A stretch of 64,000 nt of DNA from NCBI RefSeq assembly GCF_947242115.1, contig NC_074715.1, forward strand, positions 27,382,376 through 27,446,375. Reading direction: 5' to 3'. The notes beneath the pieces were generated by a model. The model had not been told where the DNA came from. It made no database searches and saw nothing but the letters and a program-made list of their open reading frames with translations. The position numbers were made by a program, and so were the translations under genes. Below, one piece after another: positions 33,950 through 45,639 of this stretch; within the stretch, counting starts at the first letter, position 1, and the number at the start of each line of letters is the position of its first letter. Source of the stretch: Biomphalaria glabrata. Its lineage: Eukaryota; Mollusca; Gastropoda; Planorbidae.

Positions 33950-36460
33950 TCTAGTAGACAGTAGTCTAGTTTAGTTAGTACTAATCTAGACCATGATAGA
34001 CATAGGAGATAGACTATAATCTCAAGCTCACCAAAGAAGACACTCAAGTCTCAAGTCGAGACAATTTTTTTTTAACAAACAAAACATTTTAAAATTAAAT
34101 ACTAAATTATAGCTAGTCTCTAGAATAGATTTTATGGATGATCTACTGACTACTCATCTGCTTGAAGTTGATCTAGATTCTAGCAATCTAGATTTAGAGA
34201 TTCTACTAACTCAGTCTCAGTAACTGACTACTCCTGAACTCCTACCTACCCTACTGTCATTACTCATTTACTGTCGTACTCACGGTACTGACTGTCACTA
34301 TAGATATATAATATATAATCTATATCTAGACTAGATACCATTTATAAATTTATTTAAAATATACATTAGTCTATAATCAAAACGGTAATAGTTTAGATAC
34401 GCAGATACCTTTGCCGACCACCATGTTGTTTGTTAACAATATTTATCTCCCTTACCTATATTGAACTTTCAATAACTTTTTTTAAAGAGAGTTTTTGTTC
34501 TTATGCTGTCAACTTATGATTTTTTAAGTGTATTTACTGAAATGAAGGTCTAAATAAAATGTTATTAATAAATTGATGAACTTGTTGTTTCTTCTTTTTT
34601 TCTACTTATGAAATTATTAATTAAAAAATATATGTTAACAATTAGATCTATAATTAATATATTAACTCACCAAGCAAAGCGAAATAATGATAAAATAAAA
34701 AAAACAAATATGCATGAATTAAAGGAAATGAAACACGCATCTATATATACATGTTATGTTTAATTATTATTATTTTTTGAACAAAATTATGCATTCTGAC
34801 TTAGTGATCTTTTTAGAGCAATGACAATAAATGATATAGATCTAGTACGGGAAACTTATTACTTTAAGAAATAATACTTTTATGTTTATCTGTTGATGAT
34901 TAAGACTACAGTTAGATCTATACATTTCTAACGAATTTTAAGCGCTCTCTATTTTCGTAAAATCACACCACGAAGAGAAAGAATTTTATGAAGCTGACAC
35001 AGATCAGTGTCCCTTTCTCTTTCGCCGTAAGGTCTTCTGAGTGGAGTCTACTGTCTACCAGAGATTTTTTGGCGTGTGTTTTATGATCAGATAGGACTAA
35101 TGTCTGTGTTTATAACTCTTACCACTACCTCTGGCTCCACCTCTCTCGGAGGGAGGATAGGTCGAGTGTAACTAGATCACGAACGTCTTTGCTAAACGTT
35201 ACGTAGCACCTGTTAAACTATCATGTTTCACAATCTGAAATTTACTTTGCGTAGAGTGGGGAACAAAAGCCAATGTATAAAGAAACAGGTAAGAAGCATA
35301 TACACACTACTATTTAAATAATTTATGCATCTTTACTTTCGGAGTTCATTAAAAAAAAAAACTCCTCACCTATTACACTAAATTTGTTTAAGATGTGTAG
35401 TTGTGTGTGTGTGGGGGGGGGGGGTAGCGACTCCACCTACCAACCCTTCTCTTCACATGGATCCACTAGCGCCCATGTATTACATTCCGTTACGGAGTCC
35501 AAATCAAGTTTTTCTCTCCCGCCGTACCGTACAGGTGGCGATTGTCTCTATTTATTCTTACGTACCTTTAAACCCTCGCTGCGCCGGCCGTCACACGCGA
35601 TCTTTGTCTTTACGGCAGAACTAGGTGTGATGTAATCACCTTCCCCTGTTCGGAGCTTCGCTGCGCCGGCCGACACACGCGATCTTTGTCTTTACGGCAG
35701 AACTAGGTGTGATGTAATCACCTTTCCCTGCTCGGAGCTTCGCCGGCGCCGTGGTCATATTAGGTCATCTACTGCTAGGATCGCTGGTATGCTCATAAAG
35801 GGAGAAGGGCAAGGTACGGTGTTTTACTTGGTCAAAATTTATCCTTCTTCGCTTTCTTTGTCGGTTCGTTTCACCGACATGCAGTTCAACTGAGGTCTAG
35901 TCGGATGAGACTAAGACTGAAACGTGATGCAACATAAACCATGTCACGATCAAAACTCTCTTGGTTGTATCCTATAATGTCGGACAGCTTGTACAGATAG
36001 TTATGTACGACAAAAACTCCCGTGGTTGGATCATATCGTGTTGGCCGGCAGTCTATAAGTAGTTACATCAAGAAGTAGTTATGTATGACAAATACACTCT
36101 GATTGTCATAGAGTCTAGTCCCCCTCCCCTATTTGGTCCACAGAAGTAGTGACATAGTATTTTTATCTTGAAGTTCTTTCATCTCATTAAAGAGATTTGA
36201 TAAAGCCTTTGATTTTCATCGCCCCATCCCTATTTGGAGCCATCACAAGGTTACTAACTGTGATGCGATTGTAACATTTCCCGAATCTGTTATAAAAGCA
36301 GTTCCCTTCCACTCTTCAAGCCTATCATTACTTTCTCTACCTTGTTGTAGATATTGCTTGTTCTTATATTGTGCATTGTTTTTCATTCAATATGATTATA
36401 AGTTACCGTACATAATAAGAGAAGGATAAAGAACTTGTACTTATAGCTACCATATTTTTT
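33950..36460. other. Intergenic DNA with AGATCT islands and microsatellites
   Basis: AGATCT/TCTAGA-rich DNA at 33950-34400. A (TG)n followed by a 12-base G-run lies at about 35403-35425. Less AT-rich DNA with the tandem repeat listed next occupies 35450-35800. No complete gene was recognised. Confidence 0.4.
35578..35741. repeat. 82-bp CpG-rich tandem repeat, two copies
   Basis: GCTGCGCCGGCC at 35578 recurs at 35660, and the following CACACGCGATCTTTGTCTTT and ACGGCAGAACTAGGTGTGAT recur with few differences. Confidence 0.85.
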
Positions 36461-36467
36461 TTAACAG

Positions 36468-36772
36468 CAGCATATGGAGCTGATGAAAAAACATGGGACA
36501 AATCTGCAGAAATGCTTGCAGCTGCTACACTACTGCAAAGAGACATCTATACATTCTCACCAAACCACAACAAAACTAAATACTCATGGCTATTATTAAA
36601 ACCTTTATTTCATGATGCAAACACATACATACTATCGCACACAGACAACCATATATGCTGCAACATAACACTATTGCATACAAATGGTAATCACTTTGAT
36701 GTGGTTGTACCACAAGAGGCCACATGTAACCGTTTTTTTGCCAAATCCACTGCTTGGAGTATGATGATTTAG
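36468..36772 (+). CDS. C-terminal exon of an OTU-domain (ovarian-tumour protease-like) protein
   Basis: An acceptor TTTTTTTTAACAG precedes a frame that runs about 101 codons to a TAG at 36770-36772. It contains KSAEMLAAATLLQRDIYTFS, then a Trp-containing strand, then NITLLHTNGNHFDVVVP. This order (aliphatic helix, short strand, GNHFD with the presumed catalytic His) is that of the second half of OTU cysteine-protease domains. The catalytic Cys box (D-G-N-C) should lie in an upstream exon, and I could not find it in 34-36.4 kb. It could be a partial gene, an OTU gene carried by a mobile element, or a relic. No partner exon with matching phase was found. Confidence 0.45.
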
Positions 36773-38061
36773 CCTAAATTTTTAAGTGTTGATTAATATT
36801 TCATCTTACAATATATTCAGATTAGATCTATTTGGCTATTTGATTTTTTTTCTTGCCTTTGTATTTTATTACATAAAAATACATAGAAATATACCCATTT
36901 TTTAAAAGATACCACATTTTTCTTTTGCATGTCATTAATTTCATCATTAAATAACAATTTTTATGTCCATTATTTTCATGTATTTAAAGTCAGGGTACCG
37001 GTATCTATTTATTTAATTACTTTTATTTTGCCAACAAAAGATATTTTGTTAGGCTTAGAGTTATTTTTTTTATTTTTCTATTAAGTTTTGTCTGTTGTTA
37101 TTACTTTAACTACATGATTTTAATTTCGATTTTTAGTTATTTTTCAAAGTACAAAAGATTGTTTGCATTTTAAATGAATTTTAATATTAGATCTAATAGC
37201 TGCTAGAAAGAAAGACAAAACAGCAACAGAAAAAAGTTGGCAAGTAATTCAAGGGAGATAGTCTAGTACTAAGCCTTAAAACCAAAATGGCGTATTTCCA
37301 ATGACAATATATGGTAATAAGAAATAAAACTTTAAAAATATATATTTTAAAAACTATTTATCTCCGAGGAAATCAAATTACATATTTGTAATCTGCATTT
37401 TTTTCTGCATATTCTGAAAATATAAGAGAAACCTAATTTAGCGTTTCTAGTGTCGTATACTAATACCATCAAAACACATTTGTAGCTACACAAAATACTC
37501 GCGAAGCTTGTAATAGATCTAGATCTAGAACAAACAAAATACATGACTAACTTGAGGTTTGGCACGATTCTTCCAACCGACAGTCGTCTCTTCGTCATAA
37601 ACGATAAGGAATTTAAAAGCGCATATCCAGGTTGAGTTTCCGCTTTTCTCTTACAAAACAAATAACATTTCAAAATGATAGAAATGCTTTAAAAGCTATA
37701 ACAAAAAGGTAGATCTATATATTTATATCTAGAATCTCTTACTTTAAATTAAAAAATCTATATTTTTAAATATCAAATAGATCTATTTCCACTAGATCTA
37801 GATCGATCTCTAACTAGACAATTATTATTTTGGAAATACAAATATTCTCATTAAATTCAACAGTCATCCAAGTTTTTTATATAAGCAAATGATACTGCAA
37901 AACTAGAAATAAGTTCGCTATGTTGAATGACTCGGAATTTTGACTTATAAAAAGAAATTGATTATACTTTATAGTCAGTATAGATTTATTCTAGATCAAG
38001 AGTCTAGTCGAGAATCTAGAAATCTAAAGATCTAGTAACGAATTATTTTTCTTAAAAAAAA
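36773..38061. other. Intergenic DNA upstream of PSMB2
   Basis: AT-rich, with AGATCT islands at 37516-37530, 37790-37805 and 37990-38035. A minus-strand frame beginning at 37673 (MKCYLFCKRKAETQPGYALL) has a donor-like GTTAGT after PNLK and might be the first exon of a divergent gene; this is weak. The PSMB2 promoter must be in the last few hundred bases. Confidence 0.35.
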
Positions 38062-41000
38062 ATGGAGTGTCTCATTGGTATTCAGGGAAAAGATTTTGTA
38101 CTTGTTGCGACTGACACAGTTTCTGCTAGAAGTGTTGTAGCAATGAAAGATGGTAAGACTTAAGTTAGACTGTCTGTGACTGTCTCTCTCAGTCTCTGAG
38201 ACTAAATTGACTAGATTATAGTAGATATATCAGTATAAGTATTCAGTAAGACTTACTAATTTACTGATAGTATAACACTATCTTGCTAGATTTTTCCAAG
38301 GCTTTTGACAAAGTTCATCATACTCCATAGTTTGCATAAAAAAATAAAATATTTTGGCATTGATCATTTGATGATCCATCACTCAGTGGTCTCAGTACTC
38401 TCAGTGGATTAAAGATTTTCTGATAGAGAGAGAAAAAAAATGTAATAATAAATCATAATGGCTATAAATCAACACCAATAACAGTAAACTCATGTGTACC
38501 TCAACTCAAGGAACAGTCTTAGGTTTACTACTATTTTTAATTTACATTTAAATGATTTACCAAAATTACATTAGTCAATGATTAGTCTGTCTGATTAGTT
38601 CAGGAAAAAAAGTCACTATTTGCAGTCCATTGCATAATAATAATATAATTAACTGCATAAAAAATAGAAAATCTCCTGGGAGTGATGGTATCCCAGTCAG
38701 CCCAGTGGAAGTATTGAAAGTCAACGACTAGACAGATCCACATGGAGAGAGAGCATAAAGGAAGGGTCACAGATTGCAGATGTCATACATAACAGAAGCA
38801 GAAAGAAGTGTGAAAATGCAACGGCGCCTGGTGATTATATATGCCCAACCTGCGATCGCAGCTGTGTATCAAGGATTGGCCTCTTTAGTCACACAAGATG
38901 TTGCAAAGGGAAAAGATCGTCTCTCGAGACGTAAAATGCCACAACATATCTAGAACAATAAAAAAAACACAAAGATACAGAAATTTTTACAAAGAAAATT
39001 AGATGAATACAGAAATGAGAATCAAATTGGAGCATGTCTTTCCACCCAGAAAAATGTCAGTTAAGAGTAACAAAAAAACTAAAATTGATTCCACTTATCT
39101 TATTCATGGTAAACCAGTAACACAGACTAAAAGCGCAAAATACCTCTAGGTGTTATTATAATATTTATATAATTAAATGAAAAACTGTCATGGAATCCCC
39201 ATATTGATGAAACTATCAAGAAATCAAACAAAACATTAGGGTTTATTAAAAGAAATTTCTATAAATCAAATAAGAACATAAAACTAAAATGTTATTTAAC
39301 CTTGGTTAGACCAATAATAGAATATATGCGTCCAAACATAATTATTGATCAACCAGGTGGCAAAAATAATTTCGATGTCAGTTTCCATTCAACCTACACA
39401 TACCTATCCATGCAGACCACACACAGAGATCCTTCCATTCAACCCACACACACACACATCCATCCATCCAGGTCTCAATGTCTTGTCACAAGAACATTCA
39501 TTTTCTCTCAATGATTAGATTCCTCCCTCCCTCATGTCATGAATTATGTTCCATGTGGCACTTCCTGGTGAATCCTTTTGTTTTTCTATTTGTTCCTACC
39601 TATATACCATATATATGTATGAGGTGTATAAGGTTTGAGAAGAGAAAAAGACATTCTGAAATACTAATTAGCTAACAATTAAATAGTCCTTTATGACATA
39701 ACGATATATATTTGAAGTGTGATTACTTCTTTTGATGTTAACCGAATAATATAATGTTCACTCGGTCAGACTTATATCACCGCCACTCATTGATCAGGGA
39801 ACATGAAATGCACCAAGATACCTGTGTGTAGTCGCTGAATGAACTCTTTATGTTGTCTGTTGTATTTATGTGTATTTTTCTGTTGTGTTGTCTTTATATG
39901 AGAAAAGAGTCCTTGTAATCACAACAAATTTTCGTAAGGATCAATAAAGCAGTCTTAGTCTTAATGACTTCTTAATCTAAGTTGATTTAATTGTTCTTCA
40001 GACTATTTCTTTTATTCATTTTTCTGCAGACCATGACAAAATGTACAAATTAAGTGACAGCCTTTTGATGGCCGTTTGTGGAGAGGCAGGAGATAGTATT
40101 CAGTTTTCTGAGTACATTGCTAAAAATGTACAACTATATAAGATGAAGAATGGTAAATTAATAAATACAACTTGAATGTATTACTCTTTTTTAAATTTTG
40201 ATTGTTGTTGTTATTACAATTATTTGTTGTTGTTTTTTACAGACATTCATTTTTCTAGAATTATATATATATATATTTGTTTTAGTCCTTCAGATAAAAT
40301 GGTTTTAGTCTTAGACTACATTGTTATTTCTTATAACAATCAAATCAAGTTCTGACAAGAAATCTAGTTTAAAAAACATCTTACTGTTCAATGACTCTGT
40401 ACAGTATGATAATTTTATTTCTGAAGACTTACTAATTATTGTTAAGTCTCATATAGGGGGAAGAAATTCAACCTTACGACTATATCTTTTAACAATGTAG
40501 TCTTTATTTCCCTTATTTAATATATATCAAAGATAATAACTAATTACCTATAATTAATTTATTATTTGGTTAATTTTTTTAATTATGTTTTGTTAGGTAC
40601 AATAAATAATTGCTTAAAGTTTCAACTTAATCTGAGAATGGAAGTTGAAAGAGAAATAACATCTTAGGGAACAAACCCTACATATTTAGCCATATCTGGG
40701 AATATTGAAAGATGAATTTCCCTTGTTGGTATCAAGCAACCAGTAATTGATTGACTAATTGGCTAATTTTTATTGATTCATGTCTTGTCTAAGCCAATGA
40801 ATAATTGTGCAAAGTTTCAACTTAATCAGAGAATTGGTGTGGGAAAAAATAGAGGTACAAACTTTTTACCGGGCAGGCAGACAGAGTGAATTGATAAAAG
40901 TTATTTGAAAATGTGTACCTTTTACAGAGTAATAAAGATATCATAACATTTAACATACAAATAATGAAAAAAAAAAAAAGATATACATAGGTCTTAAAAA

Positions 41001-42545
41001 CTTTCTGTTAAAATTAAATAGTGGAAATGATCTATATTTGTTTAGGGTATGAACTTTCAACTCATGCAGCAGCCAACTTTACAAGGAGAAACATGGCTGA
41101 AAGTCTGCGCTCACCTGTAATTATTATTTTTTTAAATTATCTTGTTTAAGATATAACACTGATGTGCTTGGAAACTTTAATAAATATATTCTTTTTTTTT
41201 TTTTTTCTTTCTAAATGTCTTATAAAAGCATAATTTGTTTTTTTCTCTCTCCCAGAGAAGTCACCTAGTGAATCTTTTGATTGCTGGCTATGACAATGAA
41301 CAGGGTCCATCTCTATATTTTTTGGATTATTTGGCCTCACTTAACAAATTGCCATTTGCAATACATGGCTATGGTAGTCTTTTTGCTCTTAGTATAATGG
41401 ATAAATATTATCAAAAAGGTGAGAATAAAAAAATACTGTTGCAGTTGTCGTAAGGACTTAATTTCTACATTTCCTGCTTATAAAAGATTTAGTTTAAACA
41501 CATAAAAAAAAGATGTTTAAAGCATTTAGAATGCTGTGTCAAAATATAAGTTGGGGAAAGTTATAATTGTTATGTGGCATTGGTAGCATAATTTATTTAT
41601 AAGTTTTGTGTTAGCATAAGGTAACAGTAATGTAAAATAATCATTTCAATTTCTGATTTAAAATGTATGCAATTTTCTGTTGCTATTTTATGTAATTTTT
41701 TTAATGCAGATTTAGATTTTGATGGTGCCAAAGACTTGTTGATGAAATGCATAAATGAGGTAAATAGCTATGTATTATTTTAATGAAAGAGCAAGCTTTA
41801 TCCTCTCACTAGATAGGTACATATAATTGTTTCAAAATGAGTTACCTACCAATCATTGTAAAGAAAACTTTCAAAGGTTAATAATACCTTTTATGAATGT
41901 TTATGTTTAATTGTTGCTCAAAAACTTCAAAATGTTTTGTATTATAATTAACTATCTAACTATAATACCATTTAGTCTAGACATAAATGGAGCAATTTTT
42001 AGATGCACATTAAAGTGATCAGTTGTTCATAACAAAGTTTTGAAAACCTTTTTTTTTTCTTAATGAGACTAAAATAAAGTTTTCATTTTATTTCTGAACT
42101 TAGCAGTTTAGTTCCTCATGCAGAATTAATTATTGCTAATCTTAGACTAATAGTTGTTTAGAGACAGTCATGACCACTCACCACCTTTGTTCAAGAGGCA
42201 CCCAAATAGAACAGTTACATTTTTAAATAATTCTATTTTCACAATGAAGATATTCAAACTAAAGCTTATCTAGTGTGACCACTAAGCAAGATACATTGGC
42301 TTCTAGCAGCACGCCAGTGTTACATTTGAAAGACAAACCTGATTCCAAAGTAACTTGTTTAATAATACTTTAAAAAATTGTATTTTTGAAAAGACCAAAA
42401 AAAAATTTTTAACTAATTTCTTTTATTGTTATAGATACAGAAGAGGTTTATTGTCAACCTTGGTAAATTCCGTCTCCGCATTGTTGATAAAAATGGTATT
42501 CAAGATAAAGGCACAATTGCTCCACAGCCAATTATAGCAGCATAG
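38062..42545 (+). CDS. PSMB2: Proteasome subunit beta type-2 (20S core beta-4), complete
   Basis: Exons 38062-38152, 40030-40152, 41046-41116, 41256-41418, 41710-41759 and 42435-42545 join with GT-AG borders and consistent phases into 202 codons (human PSMB2 has 201 residues). It begins MECLIGIQGKDFVLVATDTV (human [20 protein letters not shown]), continues MAVCGEAGDSIQFSEYIAKN, HAAANFTRRNMAESLRS, NLLIAGYDNEQGPSLYF and FAIHGYGS, and ends with IVDKNGIQD. It has no propeptide or catalytic Thr, as expected for beta-4, a structural, non-catalytic member of the beta ring of the 20S proteasome (cytosol and nucleus). Intron 1 is 1.9 kb and holds LINE remnants; the other introns are short. Confidence 0.96.
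38285..38580 (+). mobile_element. CR1/Jockey-like LINE fragment, RT core
   Basis: In broken frames one reads DFSKAFDKVHHT, WIKDFLIERKKNVI and NSCVPQGTVLGLLLFLIYI then NDLP, the RT palm region. It lies in PSMB2 intron 1. Its continuation is seen at about 38950-39345. Confidence 0.65.
38655..38945 (+). mobile_element. Zinc-finger-tailed LINE fragment (3' end)
   Basis: Reads ICPTCDRSCVSRIGLFSHTR then CCKGKRSSLET and stop. The C2H2-like tail matches those at 43.9 and 63.3 kb. It lies between the two halves of the CR1-like fragment. Confidence 0.6.
38950..39345 (+). mobile_element. CR1-like LINE fragment, post-RT region
   Basis: Reads MSFHPEKCQLRVTKK, TYLIHGKPVTQTKSAKYL, then NPHIDETIKKSNKTLGFIKR and [12 protein letters not shown] with interruptions. 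The last part matches the copy at 61.87 kb. It is followed by a (CA)/(CATC)-rich stretch (39390-39470). Confidence 0.65.
39860..39965 (+). repeat. LINE-like 3' tail or relic
   Basis: Ends CGTAAGGATCAATAAAGCAG; a similar GGACAATAAAG tail appears inverted at 59.88 kb. Confidence 0.25.
40555..40900 (+). repeat. Dispersed MITE/SINE-like repeat, two tandem partial copies
   Basis: Copies share ACCCTACATATTTAGCCATA, GTTTCAACTTAATC(T/A)GAGAAT and a CAGACAGAGTGA end with the copies at 45064-45215 and 46436-46545. It lies in PSMB2 intron 2. Confidence 0.5.
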
Positions 42546-42774
42546 AAAAGAATGAAGGATTTTTTTTTATTTTTTTTTTTGTGGTTAAATAATTTTTACT
42601 ACATCATTGAACTTTGACTTTATATTTAGTCATTCATTGACTGCAATGAATATTGAAAGTAATGACTGTTATATATTGAGACTAGATATATACTTATGAA
42701 ACAAAGTACTTGTATTGACAATGAATGAATGCAAGTTATACAGCTTTTATTTCAATTGGTTTTAAGTTTGTTGC

Positions 42775-42780
42775 AATAAA
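42775..42780 (+). terminator. Polyadenylation signal of PSMB2
   Basis: AATAAA, 230 bp after the stop codon; a second AATAAA lies near 42848. Confidence 0.6.
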
Positions 42781-42785
42781 GAAAG

Positions 42786-43535
42786 TTAAAGTGCTGTGAA
42801 CTTTAGTGTTGTTGTTTTTTGTTATGTTCTGTTAGGTTTCTTGTTTAATAAAGATTTACAAATGACAAACCTGGTACTATCTTTAATATAATGTAAGGTT
42901 TTATTCACATTGTCTTTAATATATTTAAGGTTAGTAAACAAATTTGAGTGAGAGAACTGAAAGTTTTGTTAGAGTATTAAAAAAAAAAAGTAAATGAGCA
43001 CATCATAACCTGAATTGTGGCAATGTGTCTTAGACCATCAAACCAAACATAATGTTAAGTCATGAATACAAGTTGTGACCAATAGCTCTACTAGGTCTAG
43101 TTTGACCCTCTCGCTACTAGGGCCCATACCTCTGCAGTATGTTCACAAAAATATCAGCTATCATAGGGAGTAAATGAAAATCACAAATAAGGATATTATA
43201 ATAACAATAAACATCCAACAATATAAAAAATACTTTAAAAAAAAAGAGAAATAGATTTATTTCATCAAAAGTTTGTGTTTGGTCAACAAAACTGGTCAAA
43301 TATTAGTGCAAGAAGTTGTAGATCTAGATCCAGTGTTTACTTCACTCTCTTAGAATCAGACTAGATCTAGTGATAAATTCTCATGATCAGTGTCTATATC
43401 AATTTCATCTTGCGATAAGGAGGTCTAAAAATCAAAAGGTCATTGCAAAAATGTCCAGCACTTGTTACAAACAAGTAACATTTCTAAACAGTGTTGTTTT
43501 TTTGTTTGTTTGTTTTTTTTAAAAAAAAAAAAAGA
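42786..43535. other. Intergenic DNA, nothing recognised
   Basis: AT-rich, with one AGATCTAGATC string at 43320 and a T/A-run at 43496-43533 immediately before the LINE fragment. Confidence 0.4.
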
Positions 43536-44040
43536 CAATTCCAACTTTATGTCACCAACCAGGAAGTTTTGAAACGGGCCAATATACACAGCATCTATGC
43601 TCTTCAACAGAGAAGACTACGCTGGCTTGGTCATGTCACTCGCATGCCAGATGGAAGAATCCCTGAAGACATCCTATACGCTGAGCTTGCAGAGGGAGTC
43701 AGACCCAAGACTAACCTGCAGAGATGTCTGCAAGCGAGACATGAGATCCGCGGGCATCGACCAGTTTGTGGGAGGAGATAACCCTAGACAGGACATCATG
43801 GAGACAGACTGTTTGTACTGGTACGAACTTCGCCGACTACAAAAGAAACGAAGCTGCGTCAGCCAAGAGAAGAAAAAGAAAGCTGCCCTGTCAGCTAGCC
43901 CTAGGACAGACGCATATACATGCACGAACTGTGGCAAACTCTGCCGCTCCAGAATTGGCTTGATCAGTCACTCCAGATTCTGCCTCATCACAAGACGTAA
44001 CCAATGCCAATGACTCATCTGGGCGCATCCATGGTCTTCC
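43536..44040 (+). mobile_element. 3' end of a zinc-finger-tailed LINE, frameshifted
   Basis: Reads [52 protein letters not shown]; similarity then moves frame near 43710 ([16 protein letters not shown]) and ends with [20 protein letters not shown] and RFC before a TGA. About 80% like the copy at 62.9-63.4 kb by eye. The 5' end is truncated directly at an A-run. Confidence 0.78.
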
Positions 44041-44371
44041 GAGACCCCACCCCACAATAATTTTTGTCTAAAGATATGCATTAACTGTCGAATCTAGGAA
44101 AATTGTTAACCTTTTCATTTTCTCAACAATATTTCAAATGGCCTGGAAAGTGAATCAGCACCTTCAGCAAAAATTTCTTTTTTCGAATGAATTCATTATT
44201 TTAACATAAAAATGTGTTTCCTTTTCCTTGTAACTTACAATTAAAATGATTTAGATGAGAAGTAACCTCCACCTTGAAACAGAATTCCTGGAAAAAAACA
44301 TATTCATTAGCTTTGCATAATGCGCACTCTTCTCAAGAAGAAATACTTTTCTCTTGATGTTCAACCACTCT

Positions 44372-44580
44372 GATAGCAAAGATTTTGGGCCCAGTAAGGG
44401 CCCCAACTGGGCCTGCCCATACTAACCATATGGGCCCCAACTGGTGGATGAACGTTGGCCCGAACGGGCGCCCTTAGGGCTGAGTCTGAGCTCAGTGAGG
44501 GGGCCCAGAAAATCCCCTTGTGAAACCCGTTTGGGGCCAGTAAGGGGAAGGACTTGTGGCCCCTAACAGGGCAAGAATGA
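44372..44580. repeat. GGGCCC-rich imperfect minisatellite-like block
   Basis: A ~200-bp GC-rich island in AT-rich DNA with repeated GGGCCCCAACTGG, GGGCC(C)AGTAAGGG and TTGGGCCC phrases. A minus-strand open frame exists only because of composition. Borders: AT-rich on both sides, with a repeated AAGAATGACTTAGATTACTA / AAGAATGACATAGATTACGG just after it. Confidence 0.6.
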
Positions 44581-45063
44581 CTTAGATTACTAGGTCTACA
44601 ACAAGAATGACATAGATTACGGTTCAACGAACCTTGCTATGTAGTAGATTCTCTGCATAGGGGCCTACTCATTATCTAGTCTCCTCTCAATTAGAAATGC
44701 TTTAAAAAAGAGTTTTACCCACAATGGAGTGGATACATCTTAACCACAAATTCCACTACATTTTGTGTAGTCTGTTGAAATCAAGCTGAAATGTTGTTTT
44801 TTTTCTTATTGAATTTAATGTTTTTCAAAGCTCTCAATTACATATCTACTCATTGCGTTTGTTCTATGTGAGGCGATAATCCCGAAAATTCTTCTTTAGG
44901 GTCTTAAGTGGGGAGAAATTACACAAGATTTTTTTTCGCCTCCCTCGTGCCGTCAAGGCATGCTAATAAATAATATTCCATGCCTACACTAAACATTTTG
45001 TGGAACAGCCGCAACAAAGGAATCAAAGAGCTGCATGCAGCTCCAGCAGCATTTTGCAACCAC

Positions 45064-45215
45064 TGACGCTAGGGGACAAAACCCTACATATTTAGCCATA
45101 TATTTGAATATTGAAGGATTTATTTCCTTGATGGTATCAAACAAAATAATTACCAGTAATTAATTGACTAACCGTCACTAACTGGTTGATTTTTTTAAAT
45201 TAATTTTTTGTCTAT
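45064..45215 (+). repeat. Copy of the dispersed MITE/SINE-like repeat
   Basis: Shares ACCCTACATATTTAGCCATA and the ACCAGTAATTAATTGACTAA part with the copy at 40.66 kb. Confidence 0.5.
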
Positions 45216-45639
45216 GCCAATGTTTCCCAAACTTTTTCAATAACTGAACACATCGCACATTTAGGATTGAGCAGAACACTTAGCTTATTATATAGGATGG
45301 ATTATTTCTTATTTTTTAAAATAAAACAAATAATACTGATCATATCCTTTTCTAAATTTATAATTATTTATTTTAAGCAATACTTTTTGAAACAAAAAAA
45401 AGTGTTTGAATTGTTGTCTTTATCAATGATAAGCACTTAAGTACATATTCTTGTTCTTCCAATTGTTAAAGTTTGTTGTTTTTAAATACTGGTAGTAGAT
45501 TTTGATAATTCTGTGATAAGAACAATTTTTTGTGTCTAATTCTACACTAGTTTACATTTGAGTAATCCTACTATATGCAGAAAATGGCTGGTGGATTACA
45601 AAAAAAAAAAAAAAAACAAGATTACAAAGACAGTTTGTG

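Noticed and set aside
35223-35288. Small ATG frame MFHNLKFTLRRVGNKSQCIK-KQ followed by a consensus donor
   Set aside because: Could be a first exon, but its phase does not fit the OTU-like exon downstream and no other partner exon was found.
37347-37673. 108-codon minus-strand frame divergent from PSMB2
   Set aside because: Only the first ~40 codons look protein-like; no partner exon or family recognised, so not called as a gene.
45224-45300. hAT-like terminus (CAATGTTTCCCAAACTTTTT)
   Set aside because: No matching inverted end or 8-bp duplication found within reach; may be a solitary remnant or chance.
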